Notes: generated from the letters alone by a model not told the origin. A stretch of DNA of 64,000 nt from Flavobacterium sp. CFS9 (GCF_041154745.1 NZ_AP031573.1:496001-560000), one strand, 5' to 3'; positions 1-9,687 are shown, counted from the first letter of the stretch. A program made the numbers and translations.

Positions 1-2
1 TC

Positions 3-578
3 CATGTTTTACTGGCTCCGCTTCGTACAATTTATGAAGAGATATTATACAAAATGCAGCATACCGGACAGGTCATTTATCTGGAAAAAATGCTTAATGA
101 TGCTTTTAATTCCTCAAAAAATTATGATCCTAATCTGAGTATGGAGCAAAAAAGGTTAGAAGAGTTAATCTACATAGACGAATCTGTCAGACCAACTGTA
201 CAATATGTGTATCTAAATAAAGAATATTACGAACCGGATATTATTTCTCCCGACAAAAAGGTAATAAAAGGGTCTTTAATGAGACCGCAATTAAGCATTT
301 TTAATAATAATGAACTTAAAAACAGAGATAACAAACCTGTTTTTCTCGCGCATCGCAAAGATTATACTAAAGTAAATTATGCCAATTTTAGGGTATTTAT
401 TCCTAAACATTTAATAGAAAGCGGAACTATAGAAATACAGCCTAATGAAGAGGTATGGATGTCAAAAACTGCAGCTATTCAGGTGACTGACACCGCATAC
501 CACAACTTACTCAATTTCTATAAACTGGCCGGAAAAAGTTACGAAAGCTATTGTTACGTACAGGAAATCATGGACTAA
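3..578 (+). CDS. Phage-module protein of unknown function, 5' end outside window
   Basis: The frame is open from the left edge with protein-like sequence before the first in-frame ATG at position 54 (residues such as APLRTIYEEILYKM), so the true start is probably upstream of the window and this is the C-terminal ~190 residues. No signal peptide or membrane segment is visible and I recognise no domain. The gene ends 84 bases before a tail-collar fiber gene on the same strand, so a phage structural or baseplate-associated role is inferred from context only. Confidence 0.6.
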   Translation, partial: HVLLAPLRTIYEEILYKMQHTGQVIYLEKMLNDAFNSSKNYDPNLSMEQKRLEELIYIDESVRPTVQYVYLNKEYYEPDIISPDKKVIKGSLMRPQLSIFNNNELKNRDNKPVFLAHRKDYTKVNYANFRVFIPKHLIESGTIEIQPNEEVWMSKTAAIQVTDTAYHNLLNFYKLAGKSYESYCYVQEIMD

Positions 579-662
579 AAAAACGCTTCAAAAAACTATT
601 AATGATTAACTAAATCATTGGCATTAAAACGAATAAACAACATATATTAAAACAAATAAAAA

Positions 663-2906
663 ATGAAACAAATAAATTTTAGCCATGAAGGAGGTTTTCC
701 TCTTGAACAGGAAACTTTAGAAAGACTTCAAACCGCCTACAGGACGGAGTTATTTGGAGCTTTAAAAGCTCATTTTGGCGTTGCAATCGGCGAAAATTGT
801 ATTATCACCGAACCAACAACCAATAGAGACGGTTGGGCTATAGTACATGATGAAAAAGATTTTTTAAAAGAAGGCGTTTTATATCCTATCCGAAATACTA
901 CTATAACAGGCTATCTAAAAACAATTCGAACAGGCACAAACCTGGTTTACGGAACAGGAAAATCTCAAACTGCTTATTTCGATTTTGAAGCCGTGTACAT
1001 TGAATTATCTGAATATACTGCGGGCAAAGCAGCTCCTGAAATCGACAGAGATGACTTAAAAGTAAGGTATTATCAGTTGAAAGATTTTAGAACGATTAAG
1101 GATATTCCTGCTGTCGAACGTATCTTGAAAACACTTCAGGATCAAATTGATGCGAATAAAGAAAAAATTCTAAAAGCAACTGATGATATTGCAGAAATTA
1201 ATAAATATTTTCCAGGTATCAAAACAGACGTAACTACTCTTAAGTCAGACGTCATCAATATTAAAAAAGATTATCTTCCTCTTGACGGCTCAAAAGCCAT
1301 GACGGGAAATTTAACTGTACAAGGAAAAGTAAATTTTAATAATGTAGACTTCACAGATGGCGGCACTTTGTTATTATTAAATAATGCAAATCAGGTTGTT
1401 AAGAATAATACATTAATCCAGTCGATATTAAACGAAATTGAAGCTTTAAAAAACAAATCTGCGACAGCAATACCAAAAGGAATGATTGCTATCTGGGGGC
1501 GACCTGCTAATCAAATCCCGGAAGGCTGGCAAGAATATGCTCCTTTGAGAGGAAGAATGCCTGTAGGATTTGATCACACTCAGTCAGAATTCAATCAAAT
1601 TGAAAAGCCAGGAGGTGCAAAAAATAAAACCTTAACAATTGATGAAATACCAAGTCACAGACATGCAGTTGGACTCTTTTCTGGTACAGGTTCTACTGGT
1701 AGTGAAGACTGGATATCTGAGCCTTATGAAGAAGACGCACGAAGAGCAGGTAATTATTCAGCTCCAGAAGGCGGAGGTCAGCAGTTTTCAATTCTTAACC
1801 CTTATAGTGTAGTTCATTTCATTGAATATACAGGACTTCCAAATAATACAACAAAACCAGCTCCTCCAACAAATCTAACAATAACAAAAGCTACCAGTTC
1901 CAATGTATCTCTAAGCTGGACAAAAGCTACTGGTAATGTAACGGTGACAAACTACTTATTATCTATAAACGAGGGTGATCCTATTTCAGTAGGTAACATT
2001 GATACTTACACTGCTACAGGGCTAACCGCAGAAAATTCCTATACTTTTACCGTTTTTGCTCAAGACGCTGCAGGAAATATTTCAAATGGCAGCACAATTA
2101 CTAAAATTACTCCTAAGGTAATTCCTGTACCAACTTTTATTTTACCCATTGATATCCAAGGCAATGAGGTTATTATTAAATGGAAACCTGTAGAAAGTTA
2201 CACCCCTATTAGTTATAGATTGATTAGAAGAATAGGAGATAAAACGGATGATTCTCCCGCAGAATTTGCTGACATAAGGTCTACCAGCCAAACAGACTTT
2301 TATGGTGGAAATCAAAAAGTATACACCTATTATTACAAAATACAAGCATTAGGTGAAGATGGGAATGAATCTGAATTTAGTGAAGAAGCTAGTAAAATTG
2401 TACCTCCGTATGATCCTCAATGTTTCGATATAGAATCTCTTGTAACAATGGCGTCAGGGCAATCCAAAAAGTTAAAAAATATTGTCATTGGCGATAAACT
2501 ACAAGGGTTCTCTTTTCCAAATGAAATTGATGAGTCTGAGGGCGACTATATGACTTGGAACGGAAAACTAACTGAAGCAGCCAAGGCGGAGGTAACTGTA
2601 ACCGACAAAAAAACAAGTATTCAACCCAATTTCTATGAAATTAAAACCCCAGATACCACAATTAAAGTTACAGGAGAACATCCGCTTTTGGTAACCGAAG
2701 ATGGTGAAAATCTAAAATGGATGCTTGCTAAAAATGTACAGCAAACGATGTTATTGATTGATAAACTCGGAAAAACTATACCTATTGCATCGATTGTATT
2801 CAGAGAAGAACCTCTTGAAGTTGCTCTTTTGGATGTTGAAAATGTAGACAATTACGTTATTTCAGGGATCGTTGCTCACAATACGAAAGAAACTCCACTA
2901 GAATAA
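663..2906 (+). CDS. Phage tail-collar fiber protein with FN3 repeats and C-terminal intein-like Hint domain
   Basis: 747 residues. The N-terminal ~270 residues look like a trimeric fiber shaft, with a helical stretch around 130-220 and a 'GNLTVQGKVNF' fiber motif. Residues ~275-335 match the tail-collar type (GMIAIWG...IPEGW...LRGRMPVG...SHRH). Two fibronectin type III-like domains follow (~400-485 and ~490-580). Residues 587-740 form a Hint domain: Cys587 opens it (CFDIESLV), a block-B motif TGEH ends at His673, and it closes with His739-Asn740 followed by Thr741 and only six more residues. These are the catalytic signatures of inteins and bacterial intein-like domains, so autocleavage or splicing near the C-terminus is inferred. 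No homing endonuclease is present. A perfect hairpin follows the stop codon. Confidence 0.8.
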   Translation: MKQINFSHEGGFPLEQETLERLQTAYRTELFGALKAHFGVAIGENCIITEPTTNRDGWAIVHDEKDFLKEGVLYPIRNTTITGYLKTIRTGTNLVYGTGKSQTAYFDFEAVYIELSEYTAGKAAPEIDRDDLKVRYYQLKDFRTIKDIPAVERILKTLQDQIDANKEKILKATDDIAEINKYFPGIKTDVTTLKSDVINIKKDYLPLDGSKAMTGNLTVQGKVNFNNVDFTDGGTLLLLNNANQVVKNNTLIQSILNEIEALKNKSATAIPKGMIAIWGRPANQIPEGWQEYAPLRGRMPVGFDHTQSEFNQIEKPGGAKNKTLTIDEIPSHRHAVGLFSGTGSTGSEDWISEPYEEDARRAGNYSAPEGGGQQFSILNPYSVVHFIEYTGLPNNTTKPAPPTNLTITKATSSNVSLSWTKATGNVTVTNYLLSINEGDPISVGNIDTYTATGLTAENSYTFTVFAQDAAGNISNGSTITKITPKVIPVPTFILPIDIQGNEVIIKWKPVESYTPISYRLIRRIGDKTDDSPAEFADIRSTSQTDFYGGNQKVYTYYYKIQALGEDGNESEFSEEASKIVPPYDPQCFDIESLVTMASGQSKKLKNIVIGDKLQGFSFPNEIDESEGDYMTWNGKLTEAAKAEVTVTDKKTSIQPNFYEIKTPDTTIKVTGEHPLLVTEDGENLKWMLAKNVQQTMLLIDKLGKTIPIASIVFREEPLEVALLDVENVDNYVISGIVAHNTKETPLE

Positions 2907-2917
2907 ACTCTATTACT

Positions 2918-2942
2918 CTTTTGGGGGAATATCCCCCAAAAG
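2918..2942 (+). terminator. Perfect 10-bp hairpin after the fiber gene
   Basis: The arms CTTTTGGGGG and CCCCCAAAAG flank a 5-base loop 11 bases after the fiber stop codon. There is no T-run behind it, so it may be a processing or attenuation hairpin rather than a strong terminator. Confidence 0.55.
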
Positions 2943-2978
2943 ATTCCTTATCTCCCTTTTCTAACCTAAACAAACTCT

Positions 2979-3443
2979 ATGAAAATTGTAAAATTTATTT
3001 TTACCACTCTAGCACTGCTGTGGCTTTTGATGACCATCCTGATCATAGCCCAAATAGCCGTTCTTATAATACCAATCCTTTTTATTTCGAAAAAACATTA
3101 CACCGAATGGATCCTTTTTTTGTTTGCCTTAATTTGCTCTTTTGGCGTTTACCCCATTTCTTTTATCTATGCCGCCATCAAATGGAAAGGTTTTCTCAAT
3201 TATTTAAGAAAACTCAGCTTAAGTATTGATATCAGTGGAAATATGGTCGCTGGTGCCTTACTTAACGACAATTTTATAACCAACTCTTCTGTCCATAAAT
3301 TTGGTGTTGTACAGGAAACGATCAGTGACAATCTAGGCGAAAACGAGAGAGACAATACCTTATCCGTTTTCGGAAAGAGATTTACCAACCTGCTAAGCGT
3401 AATTGATTTTGATCACGCTAAAAAATCTATAGTAGAAGATTAA
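2979..3443 (+). CDS. Small membrane protein of the phage module
   Basis: 154 residues. Two or three hydrophobic segments fill residues ~5-75, followed by a soluble tail of ~80 residues. I recognise no family. It lies between the tail-collar fiber and the holin, 15 bases before the holin start, so a role in lysis or host-membrane interaction is possible but not shown. An overlapping frame at 2921-3229 has weaker coding character and was discarded. Confidence 0.6.
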   Translation: MKIVKFIFTTLALLWLLMTILIIAQIAVLIIPILFISKKHYTEWILFLFALICSFGVYPISFIYAAIKWKGFLNYLRKLSLSIDISGNMVAGALLNDNFITNSSVHKFGVVQETISDNLGENERDNTLSVFGKRFTNLLSVIDFDHAKKSIVED

Positions 3444-3458
3444 TTCAACCCTAAACCT

Positions 3459-3932
3459 ATGATGATGCATAAAATTGCAGAATATTCAAATGAATTAAAA
3501 TTATTGCTTTACGGAATTTTTATTTACCTGGAAATGGATGCGGAAATTGTGAAAGTGCTGTTTTATTTAATGGTATTGGATACTTTTTTAGGCATTGTCA
3601 AAACCATCGTATTGAATAATCCTTTTAGCTTTAAAAAATTGGCCCTGGGATTTGTTTCCAAACTGGCTGTACTTTTAATCCCAACCGCTCTGGCCTTAAT
3701 GAGCAAGGGACTCAATTACAACTTCAAATGGTTTGTCACCATTGTAATGGACTTGCTAATTGTTAGTGACGGGATTTCAATCATCAGTAATATTATAGCT
3801 ATAAAGACAAAAAAAGAAGTAGAAAATTTCGATGCTATGACTTTGATTTTGAAGTCGATCAGAAATCGTTTGATACAGCTATTCAAAAGAATCCTCATCA
3901 CGATTGATCCCAAATACCATATTGAAGAATAA
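3459..3932 (+). CDS. Phage holin family protein
   Basis: 157 residues with three hydrophobic segments (about 15-50, 70-85 and 90-115) and a basic C-terminal tail. The pattern with 'DTFLGIVKT' in the first half and 'SDGISIISN' before the tail matches the phage_holin_4 (toxin-secretion/phage-lysis) type common in Bacteroidota prophages. Holins make inner-membrane holes that release the endolysin. No endolysin gene is seen beside it. The start is the first of several ATG codons (MMMHK), so it is uncertain by a few residues. Confidence 0.75.
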   Translation: MMMHKIAEYSNELKLLLYGIFIYLEMDAEIVKVLFYLMVLDTFLGIVKTIVLNNPFSFKKLALGFVSKLAVLLIPTALALMSKGLNYNFKWFVTIVMDLLIVSDGISIISNIIAIKTKKEVENFDAMTLILKSIRNRLIQLFKRILITIDPKYHIEE

Positions 3933-3973
3933 TCCAATACACTTTTAAACAAAAAAAATTAAAACAAGCAATA

Positions 3974-4384
3974 ATGGCAACAAATATAAATACTATTCTG
4001 AGCTGGTTCAAAACCAGATCAAAACCTACGCAAAAGCAGTTCCACGCTACATGGTTAAGCTTTTGGCATAAGGATGAACAGATCCCAACAGAAAAAATCA
4101 ATGGCTTACAGGATATTTTAGAAAATAAAGCCAATTTGCAAGCTTTACAAAACCACCAAACTGATTCAAACGCACACTCAGAATTTTTTATTAGATCTAA
4201 GTTTATTAGAACCGGGGAATTATCCGTTTTCAAGCATCCCAACAATACTGATGTTACAAAAGAATACACACTTGAAATAAATGATCTCGTTCAGGGCTTT
4301 GTTGAAAAAACCTGGATAAATGGATATTATATTGGCGGTGATACAAATTTACTTGAAAGTTTTAGCGTAAATACAAATGCATAA
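3974..4384 (+). CDS. Small phage structural-type protein, unknown function
   Basis: 136 residues, soluble, no signal peptide. The N-terminal half is helical and aromatic (LSWFKTRSKP, ATWLSFWHKDE). It is followed by a 'INGLQDILENKAN' segment typical of short fiber or fiber-adaptor proteins in flavobacterial tail modules. It sits 41 bases after the holin and 79 before the beta-helix protein, in the same direction. A tail-fiber accessory role is inferred from this context. Confidence 0.6.
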   Translation: MATNINTILSWFKTRSKPTQKQFHATWLSFWHKDEQIPTEKINGLQDILENKANLQALQNHQTDSNAHSEFFIRSKFIRTGELSVFKHPNNTDVTKEYTLEINDLVQGFVEKTWINGYYIGGDTNLLESFSVNTNA

Positions 4385-4463
4385 ATGTAAATACCCATAA
4401 AAAAAAAATCCTCACAGTTCTTGAAAAAAGAGCTCTAAAAATTACTAATCAACACATTTAATT

Positions 4464-5975
4464 ATGAAAAGAATACTTTTATTTTTACTCTTTGCTCTGT
4501 CATTTACAGCATTCGCGCAGGTGCAAATACCACAAGAATACACTATTCAAAAACCTTTACGTTTAGCCACTGTTAATCCTGGCAAAAAAGCAGATTCTGT
4601 CCTTGTTAGAGGCAGTGATAATATTGTAAAATTTATTCCTCAAAGCTCATTAAAAGGTTCTCCAAATTTAGATCAGGTTTTAGGAACAGGCAATTCAACT
4701 GATACAATTGTTAAAATCAGGACGATTGAAATCGGGAATGTGATTGTTGCGGGGGTAAATCCTCCTACCGATGGTATACTATTTGGACCTGCTTTAGAAG
4801 ATTCGGAATATTCAACGATTCAACGTGGTAGATTGACTAGCTATTACTATGGGTCAGAATCGCAAGTTAATGGAAAAGGGATTTATGTACAGAGTGATAA
4901 AGGTTCAGAAATGAGTTTAGACAGTAAATCCCTGACTTTTAGTGGCAATGGATTTAGTGCTGAATTAAGTTATGCCGGTGAAATCGAAAACCCTCACAGA
5001 AAAATTCTTATTCCAATGTGGGATCAGATTGATCCACTTGAACGAGAAAAAAACATTCCTCTTGTAATTAATGGACAATCAGCCGATGAATATGGTAATC
5101 TTGATATAGATTTAAATTCAGGGATACCCCCTGCATTTATAAAAATAAATGAGGGTAATGGTTTTGGCATCATTAGAGCCGACAGAAATGCAGCATATTT
5201 TGGAAACATTGGCGAAGATGCTGTAGATTTAAGTAATAGTTATGGAGAGAGTTCAACTGTAGGAGCTACTGGCTTTGGGTCGACTATTGGCGGTGGTTTC
5301 AACAACACAAATGCGAATAGCTTCGGTGTTATTTCTGGTGGTCACAATAACAAAATGATTGGCGGACATGACTCTTATATTGGAGGAGGTGATCGTAATT
5401 CAACAGACGGTGCAGACTATGCTGTTATTGTAGGAGGACAAGGAAACAAAGCTATTTCAAGGTCGTACGTCCTTGGAGGACAAAGTAATGAAGCTCTAGC
5501 GTATGGTTCTGTCATCTTAGGGGGAAATTCTAATAAAACTTTAGGTGAGTCATCATCTGTTCTCTCAGGTAGTGGCAACATCGCGCAATCATTGGCTGAG
5601 ACAGTACTAGGGCAATACAGTACCAATTATTCCCCTGGAAGTAATTCTGGTTATATTGGGACTGATAGAATTTTTAACATCGGAAATGGAAGAAGTGATT
5701 CAAGTACTGAATGGTCACCTTCCAGATCAGATGCCCTTACCGTTTTAAAAAACGGTCTAGCTACACTCCCAAGTGTAACGAATGCTCTTATCGAAGCTGA
5801 GCTTACGGGAAAAGCTGTGCTGACAAAAGAATATTTAGACGCTAGAATTGGAAAAATAGCTCCTGCCTCTGCCATAGATACAGGTAGTACTGGTGAAATA
5901 CGAATAGCCAACGGATACATCTACTGGTGCATAGCTCCAAATTCATGGATTAGAACTTCAGGTAATACTTGGTAA
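4464..5975 (+). CDS. Secreted beta-helix (YadA-head-like) repeat protein
   Basis: 503 residues. Residues 1-18 are a clear signal peptide (MKRILLFLLFALSFTAFAQ). Residues ~265-395 contain about nine degenerate repeats of ~14 residues with GG or SG and N turns (for example STIGGGFNNTNA, GVISGGHNNK, SYVLGGQSNEA, SVILGGNSNKT), the style of left-handed YadA/Hep-Hag adhesin heads. The C-terminus (~470-503) ends in a compact '...SWIRTSGNTW' fold. It resembles a fiber or adhesin, but a signal peptide is unexpected for a phage tail protein, so it could be a domesticated surface adhesin. It lies between small phage-type genes. Confidence 0.7.
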   Translation: MKRILLFLLFALSFTAFAQVQIPQEYTIQKPLRLATVNPGKKADSVLVRGSDNIVKFIPQSSLKGSPNLDQVLGTGNSTDTIVKIRTIEIGNVIVAGVNPPTDGILFGPALEDSEYSTIQRGRLTSYYYGSESQVNGKGIYVQSDKGSEMSLDSKSLTFSGNGFSAELSYAGEIENPHRKILIPMWDQIDPLEREKNIPLVINGQSADEYGNLDIDLNSGIPPAFIKINEGNGFGIIRADRNAAYFGNIGEDAVDLSNSYGESSTVGATGFGSTIGGGFNNTNANSFGVISGGHNNKMIGGHDSYIGGGDRNSTDGADYAVIVGGQGNKAISRSYVLGGQSNEALAYGSVILGGNSNKTLGESSSVLSGSGNIAQSLAETVLGQYSTNYSPGSNSGYIGTDRIFNIGNGRSDSSTEWSPSRSDALTVLKNGLATLPSVTNALIEAELTGKAVLTKEYLDARIGKIAPASAIDTGSTGEIRIANGYIYWCIAPNSWIRTSGNTW

Positions 5976-6011
5976 AGACACGATCCTCAAAAATAACTTT
6001 AATTTTTTTAT

Positions 6012-6203
6012 ATGAATAAATCAAAAATCGCAGTAATTGTAAGCTTACTTATCATTTTAACAGGTTTCATTGAGACAAAATTTGATCTTTTACAAGATGC
6101 AGGATTGTCACTAATGGTTATTAATAGAGTTAAACTCATTGGTTTAATTTTGTCAGCAGTATTACCAGGGATCAATCCTCTACTTACAAAAGAAGAAAAA
6201 TAA
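6012..6203 (+). CDS. Small two-TM holin-like protein
   Basis: 63 residues with two hydrophobic segments (about 7-22 and 42-57) and a charged C-terminus (KEEK). The size and topology fit a small holin or holin antagonist, but no family signature is recognisable. It is the last gene of the + strand phage-like module, 36 bases after the beta-helix gene and about 100 bases before a strong terminator. Confidence 0.55.
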   Translation: MNKSKIAVIVSLLIILTGFIETKFDLLQDAGLSLMVINRVKLIGLILSAVLPGINPLLTKEEK

Positions 6204-6309
6204 AAAAATCTACGGAGACATAAAAAAGTGACCTAAAACAATTATTGAGATATTTTTATAAAATCATTAATTAAATTACCACTAGCGAAGTATTGAACTT
6301 CAAACAAAT

Positions 6310-6341
6310 AGCCCTCTTACAAAACAGCAAGAGGGCTTTTG
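6310..6341 (+). terminator. Terminator between the phage module and the B12 operon
   Basis: AGCCCTCTT pairs with AAGAGGGCT around a 10-base loop and is followed by TTT on the + strand. It lies between the converging phage module and btuG-like gene and probably serves the + strand. Confidence 0.8.
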
Positions 6342-6371
6342 AAACGCTTTTTATATCTCACTTTTCACACC

Positions 6372-7517
6372 TCACTTTTTAGTTATAAAAGTAATATGTG
6401 CCGGAATATTACCTGCCGTAGTTTTCCATTTTAATTTTCCTTCGGGAGTGAAACAGTAGATGTAGCCTGTGACCACATAATTTTGGGCATCGGTAATATA
6501 TATTTCTTTCGTTTCGGGATTTACCTGTAAGCCATAAGGAATCATGATATGTTTATCGGTACCGTCTGTAATAATTTTGTTGTTAATCACTTTTTTAGTC
6601 TTTGTATCTAATATTCCGTACGAAACCTTATTACTGTTGGTCAGATAACTCCACGAAACACTGTAATAATAGAGTAAATCATCTACGAGACAGGTTGCTG
6701 AAACAGGAATATCAAGCTGCATTTTCTTTTCATCCGTCTTTGTATCAATCACAAAAAGATTAGATGGTGTGTTGTAATAATCACCTCTGGAACTTACATA
6801 AATATCGCCTCTGCTGTCTACCTGCATGCTGTGAAGGTTAATCCCCACATCAATTTTTTTGATTTCCGTAAAAGTTTCAAGATCGATAACGGATACTGTT
6901 CTGTCATAATTTGGCACTCTGTAACCTCCTGAATTGGCAACATACAATTTCCCGTTATACACCACCATTTGTTCAGGCTGATAACCAACGGTCACTTTGC
7001 GTTTTATTTCTAAGGAAGTCGTATCGATCTCCGCTACAAATCCAATTTCGGCATTGGGGTCAATGGCGACAGGGCCTGAATACGAACTTACGTAAGCTTT
7101 ATTTTTGTAAAAAGTAACATATCGGCAATTCGGAATGTCTATTTTTTTGATTCGTTTTGCGGACCATTTATCGATTACTTCAACCTTATTAGAACAGTTA
7201 ATCACTGCATACACTTTGTTTCCGTAAATTTTTATGTCGTTGCCCACATCACCCAGTTCTTTCACGACTGTTGGATTGCGTTCGGAATAAATATCAGTGG
7301 TATAATTTCCGGTTCTGTAATTGAAGACGTCAATACTGGCGCGGTTCATTCCCATATTGCCTTCGTTTAAAAGATAAAATCCTTCTATGTTACCATCGCT
7401 TCTGGGTGCGGCCACACTTTTATCTGAAGAGGAAAAAATAGTTTCTTCTTCTCTACAGGAAACCAAAAGAAGAGCAACAAATAAACTAAACAGGAATCGA
7501 ATACTTCTCTTTTTCAT
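6372..7517 (-). CDS. BtuG-like beta-propeller surface lipoprotein (DUF5074/YncE type)
   Basis: 381 residues. It has a lipoprotein signal peptide with lipobox LLVSC (Cys21), then repeated strands of the YncE/YVTN propeller kind (VEVIDKWSAKRIKKI, VAEIDTTSLEIKRKV, VSVIDLETFTEIKKI, LFVIDTKTDEKKM). The start codon overlaps the stop of the upstream TonB receptor by 4 bases, so the two are translationally coupled and share a cobalamin riboswitch. In Bacteroides the surface lipoprotein BtuG is a propeller that captures cobalamin for BtuB. The same role is inferred here from fold, lipidation and operon position; corrinoid-binding residues cannot be verified from sequence alone. Confidence 0.8.
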   Translation of the reverse strand: MKKRSIRFLFSLFVALLLVSCREEETIFSSSDKSVAAPRSDGNIEGFYLLNEGNMGMNRASIDVFNYRTGNYTTDIYSERNPTVVKELGDVGNDIKIYGNKVYAVINCSNKVEVIDKWSAKRIKKIDIPNCRYVTFYKNKAYVSSYSGPVAIDPNAEIGFVAEIDTTSLEIKRKVTVGYQPEQMVVYNGKLYVANSGGYRVPNYDRTVSVIDLETFTEIKKIDVGINLHSMQVDSRGDIYVSSRGDYYNTPSNLFVIDTKTDEKKMQLDIPVSATCLVDDLLYYYSVSWSYLTNSNKVSYGILDTKTKKVINNKIITDGTDKHIMIPYGLQVNPETKEIYITDAQNYVVTGYIYCFTPEGKLKWKTTAGNIPAHITFITKK

Positions 7518-9565
7518 AGTGCAATACTGATTATAAATTTTAAAGTACGGCCCGGCATCGGATAATTATAAATTACTTCGTACTGCTGATTTAGAGCGTT
7601 GTTCAATTCGATTGTTCCTTTTACTTTATACTGATGAAAAGTGAACATCTTCTGAACCGCCAAATCGTGCGTATACCAAGGCTGCACTTCATTAATTTTG
7701 ATATTGTTTACATTTCCATTGTATCGTTTCCCTACGTATATAAAGCTATAATTAAAATTCCATGACTTGTAATCCGCATTTAATATTCCGGATCCGCTAT
7801 GCCAGGGGGTATAAGGAATCTGATCTCCATAAGAGGATAATTCCAAACCGGCAAACTTGGTGTAATCCCGGCTTTCTGAATACGTATAGGTTAAATGTGT
7901 AGTCAGATTTACTTTGCCAAAATGCATTTTCATATCCACAGCCGACTCTATTCCTTTTCCTTTCACCTGCCCGATATTGGTCATCATCCAACGGAATAAA
8001 TTTCCGGTTGGTGCGGCAATTATTTTATCTTTAGTATTGGTGTAATACCCATCGACCTGAAGAGAAAACTGATCTAAGAAACCTTTCTCCACGGGTATGT
8101 TGTAGGTAAATCCAACATCATACTGATTCATGTATTCGGGTCTTAAAGTGCTCGAACCAACCATCGTATAATACAAATCATTAAAAGTGGGCATTCGGAA
8201 CATACGTTTTGCAAAAGCTCTTACATTAAAATCATACGCTTTAAAAGGAGTGTAACCCAAAAATACGGCGGGAGTAAATTCTGTTTTGTCAGGAGCTTTG
8301 GCGTTGTAACGTACTTCTTCCTGCACATGCGTACCCACGACACTTCCCAAAACTTTAAAACCATCCAGTCTGTAAGAACTTGCCAGTGCAAATAAAGCGG
8401 TATAACGCTCGGGATAAGAAAACAAGGTTTTTATCCCTTTTCTGTTGGCATTAAGACGGTTGTACTGAAAATCCGTTGACAATGAAATATCCCACGCAGG
8501 TAAAATTTTGTACAAATTGACTGCTGATACATAATATTCCTGTTGGTAATAACTATCGTCAGATTGAGCGCCTTCGGTAACCACTTCCCCCAATACACTG
8601 GTGGTGTCTCGGGCTACGTAATGCGTATAATCATAAGCATACTTTGCTTTAGCCTGAAATTTATATCTGTCGCTAAGATCTTTTATAAAAGTCCCCTGCA
8701 CGAAAAAATTCTTATCGTATTGTCTGAAACCATCCGAAAACTTATTTTCTACGATAGCTCCAGGTGCTCCTCTTTCGGAACCATAATAATACACTTTAGC
8801 GTCCCAGGTACCGTTCTTCATTTTCCCGTACAAACCAGACTCGAAACGAAATGCTTCAATATCACTATTGTGTCTCATGGCTGAGGTATCGTAGGCCACA
8901 GTACCGTCGAGATTGTTTCTTTTGTATCTGAATTTGTATTCGCCATTAGATTTGATATATTCAGAACTGGCACTCCAACTTACTTTATCACTTAATTTTT
9001 GCTCCAATCTAAAAGAAAGGTCATTGTAATTGATAGACATGGTTTTATAACGCAATAAGAAATTGGTCTTTCTGTTACTTTCAAAAACTGGTCGTTTGGT
9101 TCGCAAATAAATAGTAGAAGCGGCTGCAAAGTCTTTAGCCGACTGAAATATTTCACTCTTCTGACCATTGTACATGGTGAGGGATTCCATATCATCAAGG
9201 GAGTATTTTCCTAAATCCGTAACTCCGTTCTGGGCATTCCCCAACTGAATTCCGTCGTAAAAAACACCTACGTGATGCGTTCCCATATTACGTACATCTA
9301 CCGTTTTGAGTCCGCCCAAACCACCGTAATCCTTGATTTGTACTCCGGCAAAATAACGAAGTGCATCGGCAACATTATGGCTGGCTAAATTTTCAAGCAG
9401 TACTCCTGAAAGAGTTTGTACGGGAATTACTTCCTGATAAGGTTTTGTTTTTAAAAGTACTTCTTTCAAAACTCTCAGACTATCCTTAGTAGTTTGCGAT
9501 CGAAGCACGATGGGAGCTAACAATACGAAAAGAAATAAAAGTAATTTTCTGGTCTTACACATCAC
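7514..9565 (-). CDS. btuB: TonB-dependent cobalamin receptor (BtuB-like)
   Basis: 683 residues with an N-terminal signal peptide, a plug domain at ~55-165 (LRYFAGVQIKDYG, VDVRNMGTHHVGVFYDGI) and a long beta-barrel ending in a hydrophobic C-terminal strand (TLKFIISIAL). Receptors of this type import corrinoids across the outer membrane with TonB energy. Specificity for B12 rests on the cobalamin riboswitch directly upstream and the BtuG-like partner overlapping its 3' end. The length is slightly larger than enteric BtuB. No inner-membrane BtuCDF genes are in the window. Confidence 0.85.
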   Translation of the reverse strand: MMCKTRKLLLFLFVLLAPIVLRSQTTKDSLRVLKEVLLKTKPYQEVIPVQTLSGVLLENLASHNVADALRYFAGVQIKDYGGLGGLKTVDVRNMGTHHVGVFYDGIQLGNAQNGVTDLGKYSLDDMESLTMYNGQKSEIFQSAKDFAAASTIYLRTKRPVFESNRKTNFLLRYKTMSINYNDLSFRLEQKLSDKVSWSASSEYIKSNGEYKFRYKRNNLDGTVAYDTSAMRHNSDIEAFRFESGLYGKMKNGTWDAKVYYYGSERGAPGAIVENKFSDGFRQYDKNFFVQGTFIKDLSDRYKFQAKAKYAYDYTHYVARDTTSVLGEVVTEGAQSDDSYYQQEYYVSAVNLYKILPAWDISLSTDFQYNRLNANRKGIKTLFSYPERYTALFALASSYRLDGFKVLGSVVGTHVQEEVRYNAKAPDKTEFTPAVFLGYTPFKAYDFNVRAFAKRMFRMPTFNDLYYTMVGSSTLRPEYMNQYDVGFTYNIPVEKGFLDQFSLQVDGYYTNTKDKIIAAPTGNLFRWMMTNIGQVKGKGIESAVDMKMHFGKVNLTTHLTYTYSESRDYTKFAGLELSSYGDQIPYTPWHSGSGILNADYKSWNFNYSFIYVGKRYNGNVNNIKINEVQPWYTHDLAVQKMFTFHQYKVKGTIELNNALNQQYEVIYNYPMPGRTLKFIISIAL

Positions 9566-9616
9566 TGATTTAATTAAATAAACTTCGGGATGTGATCGTC
9601 AAAAAAGCAATAAGGC

Positions 9617-9642
9617 AGGATCCCGTTAAAAAATAACAGGTC
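9617..9642 (-). terminator. Expression-platform hairpin of the cobalamin riboswitch
   Basis: On the - strand GGACCTGTTA pairs with TAACGGGATCC (one bulge) between the riboswitch core and the btuB start. A run of T residues follows about 10 bases later. It could act as the regulated terminator or as a translational control element. Confidence 0.45.
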
Positions 9643-9687
9643 CGTTTATTGTTGTTCAACTTTACTCCACGAAAGTCTTAAACTATG

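Noticed and set aside
2921..3229. Open frame of 102 codons after the fiber gene
   Set aside because: It overlaps the better membrane-protein frame at 2979-3443 and starts inside a terminator-like hairpin.
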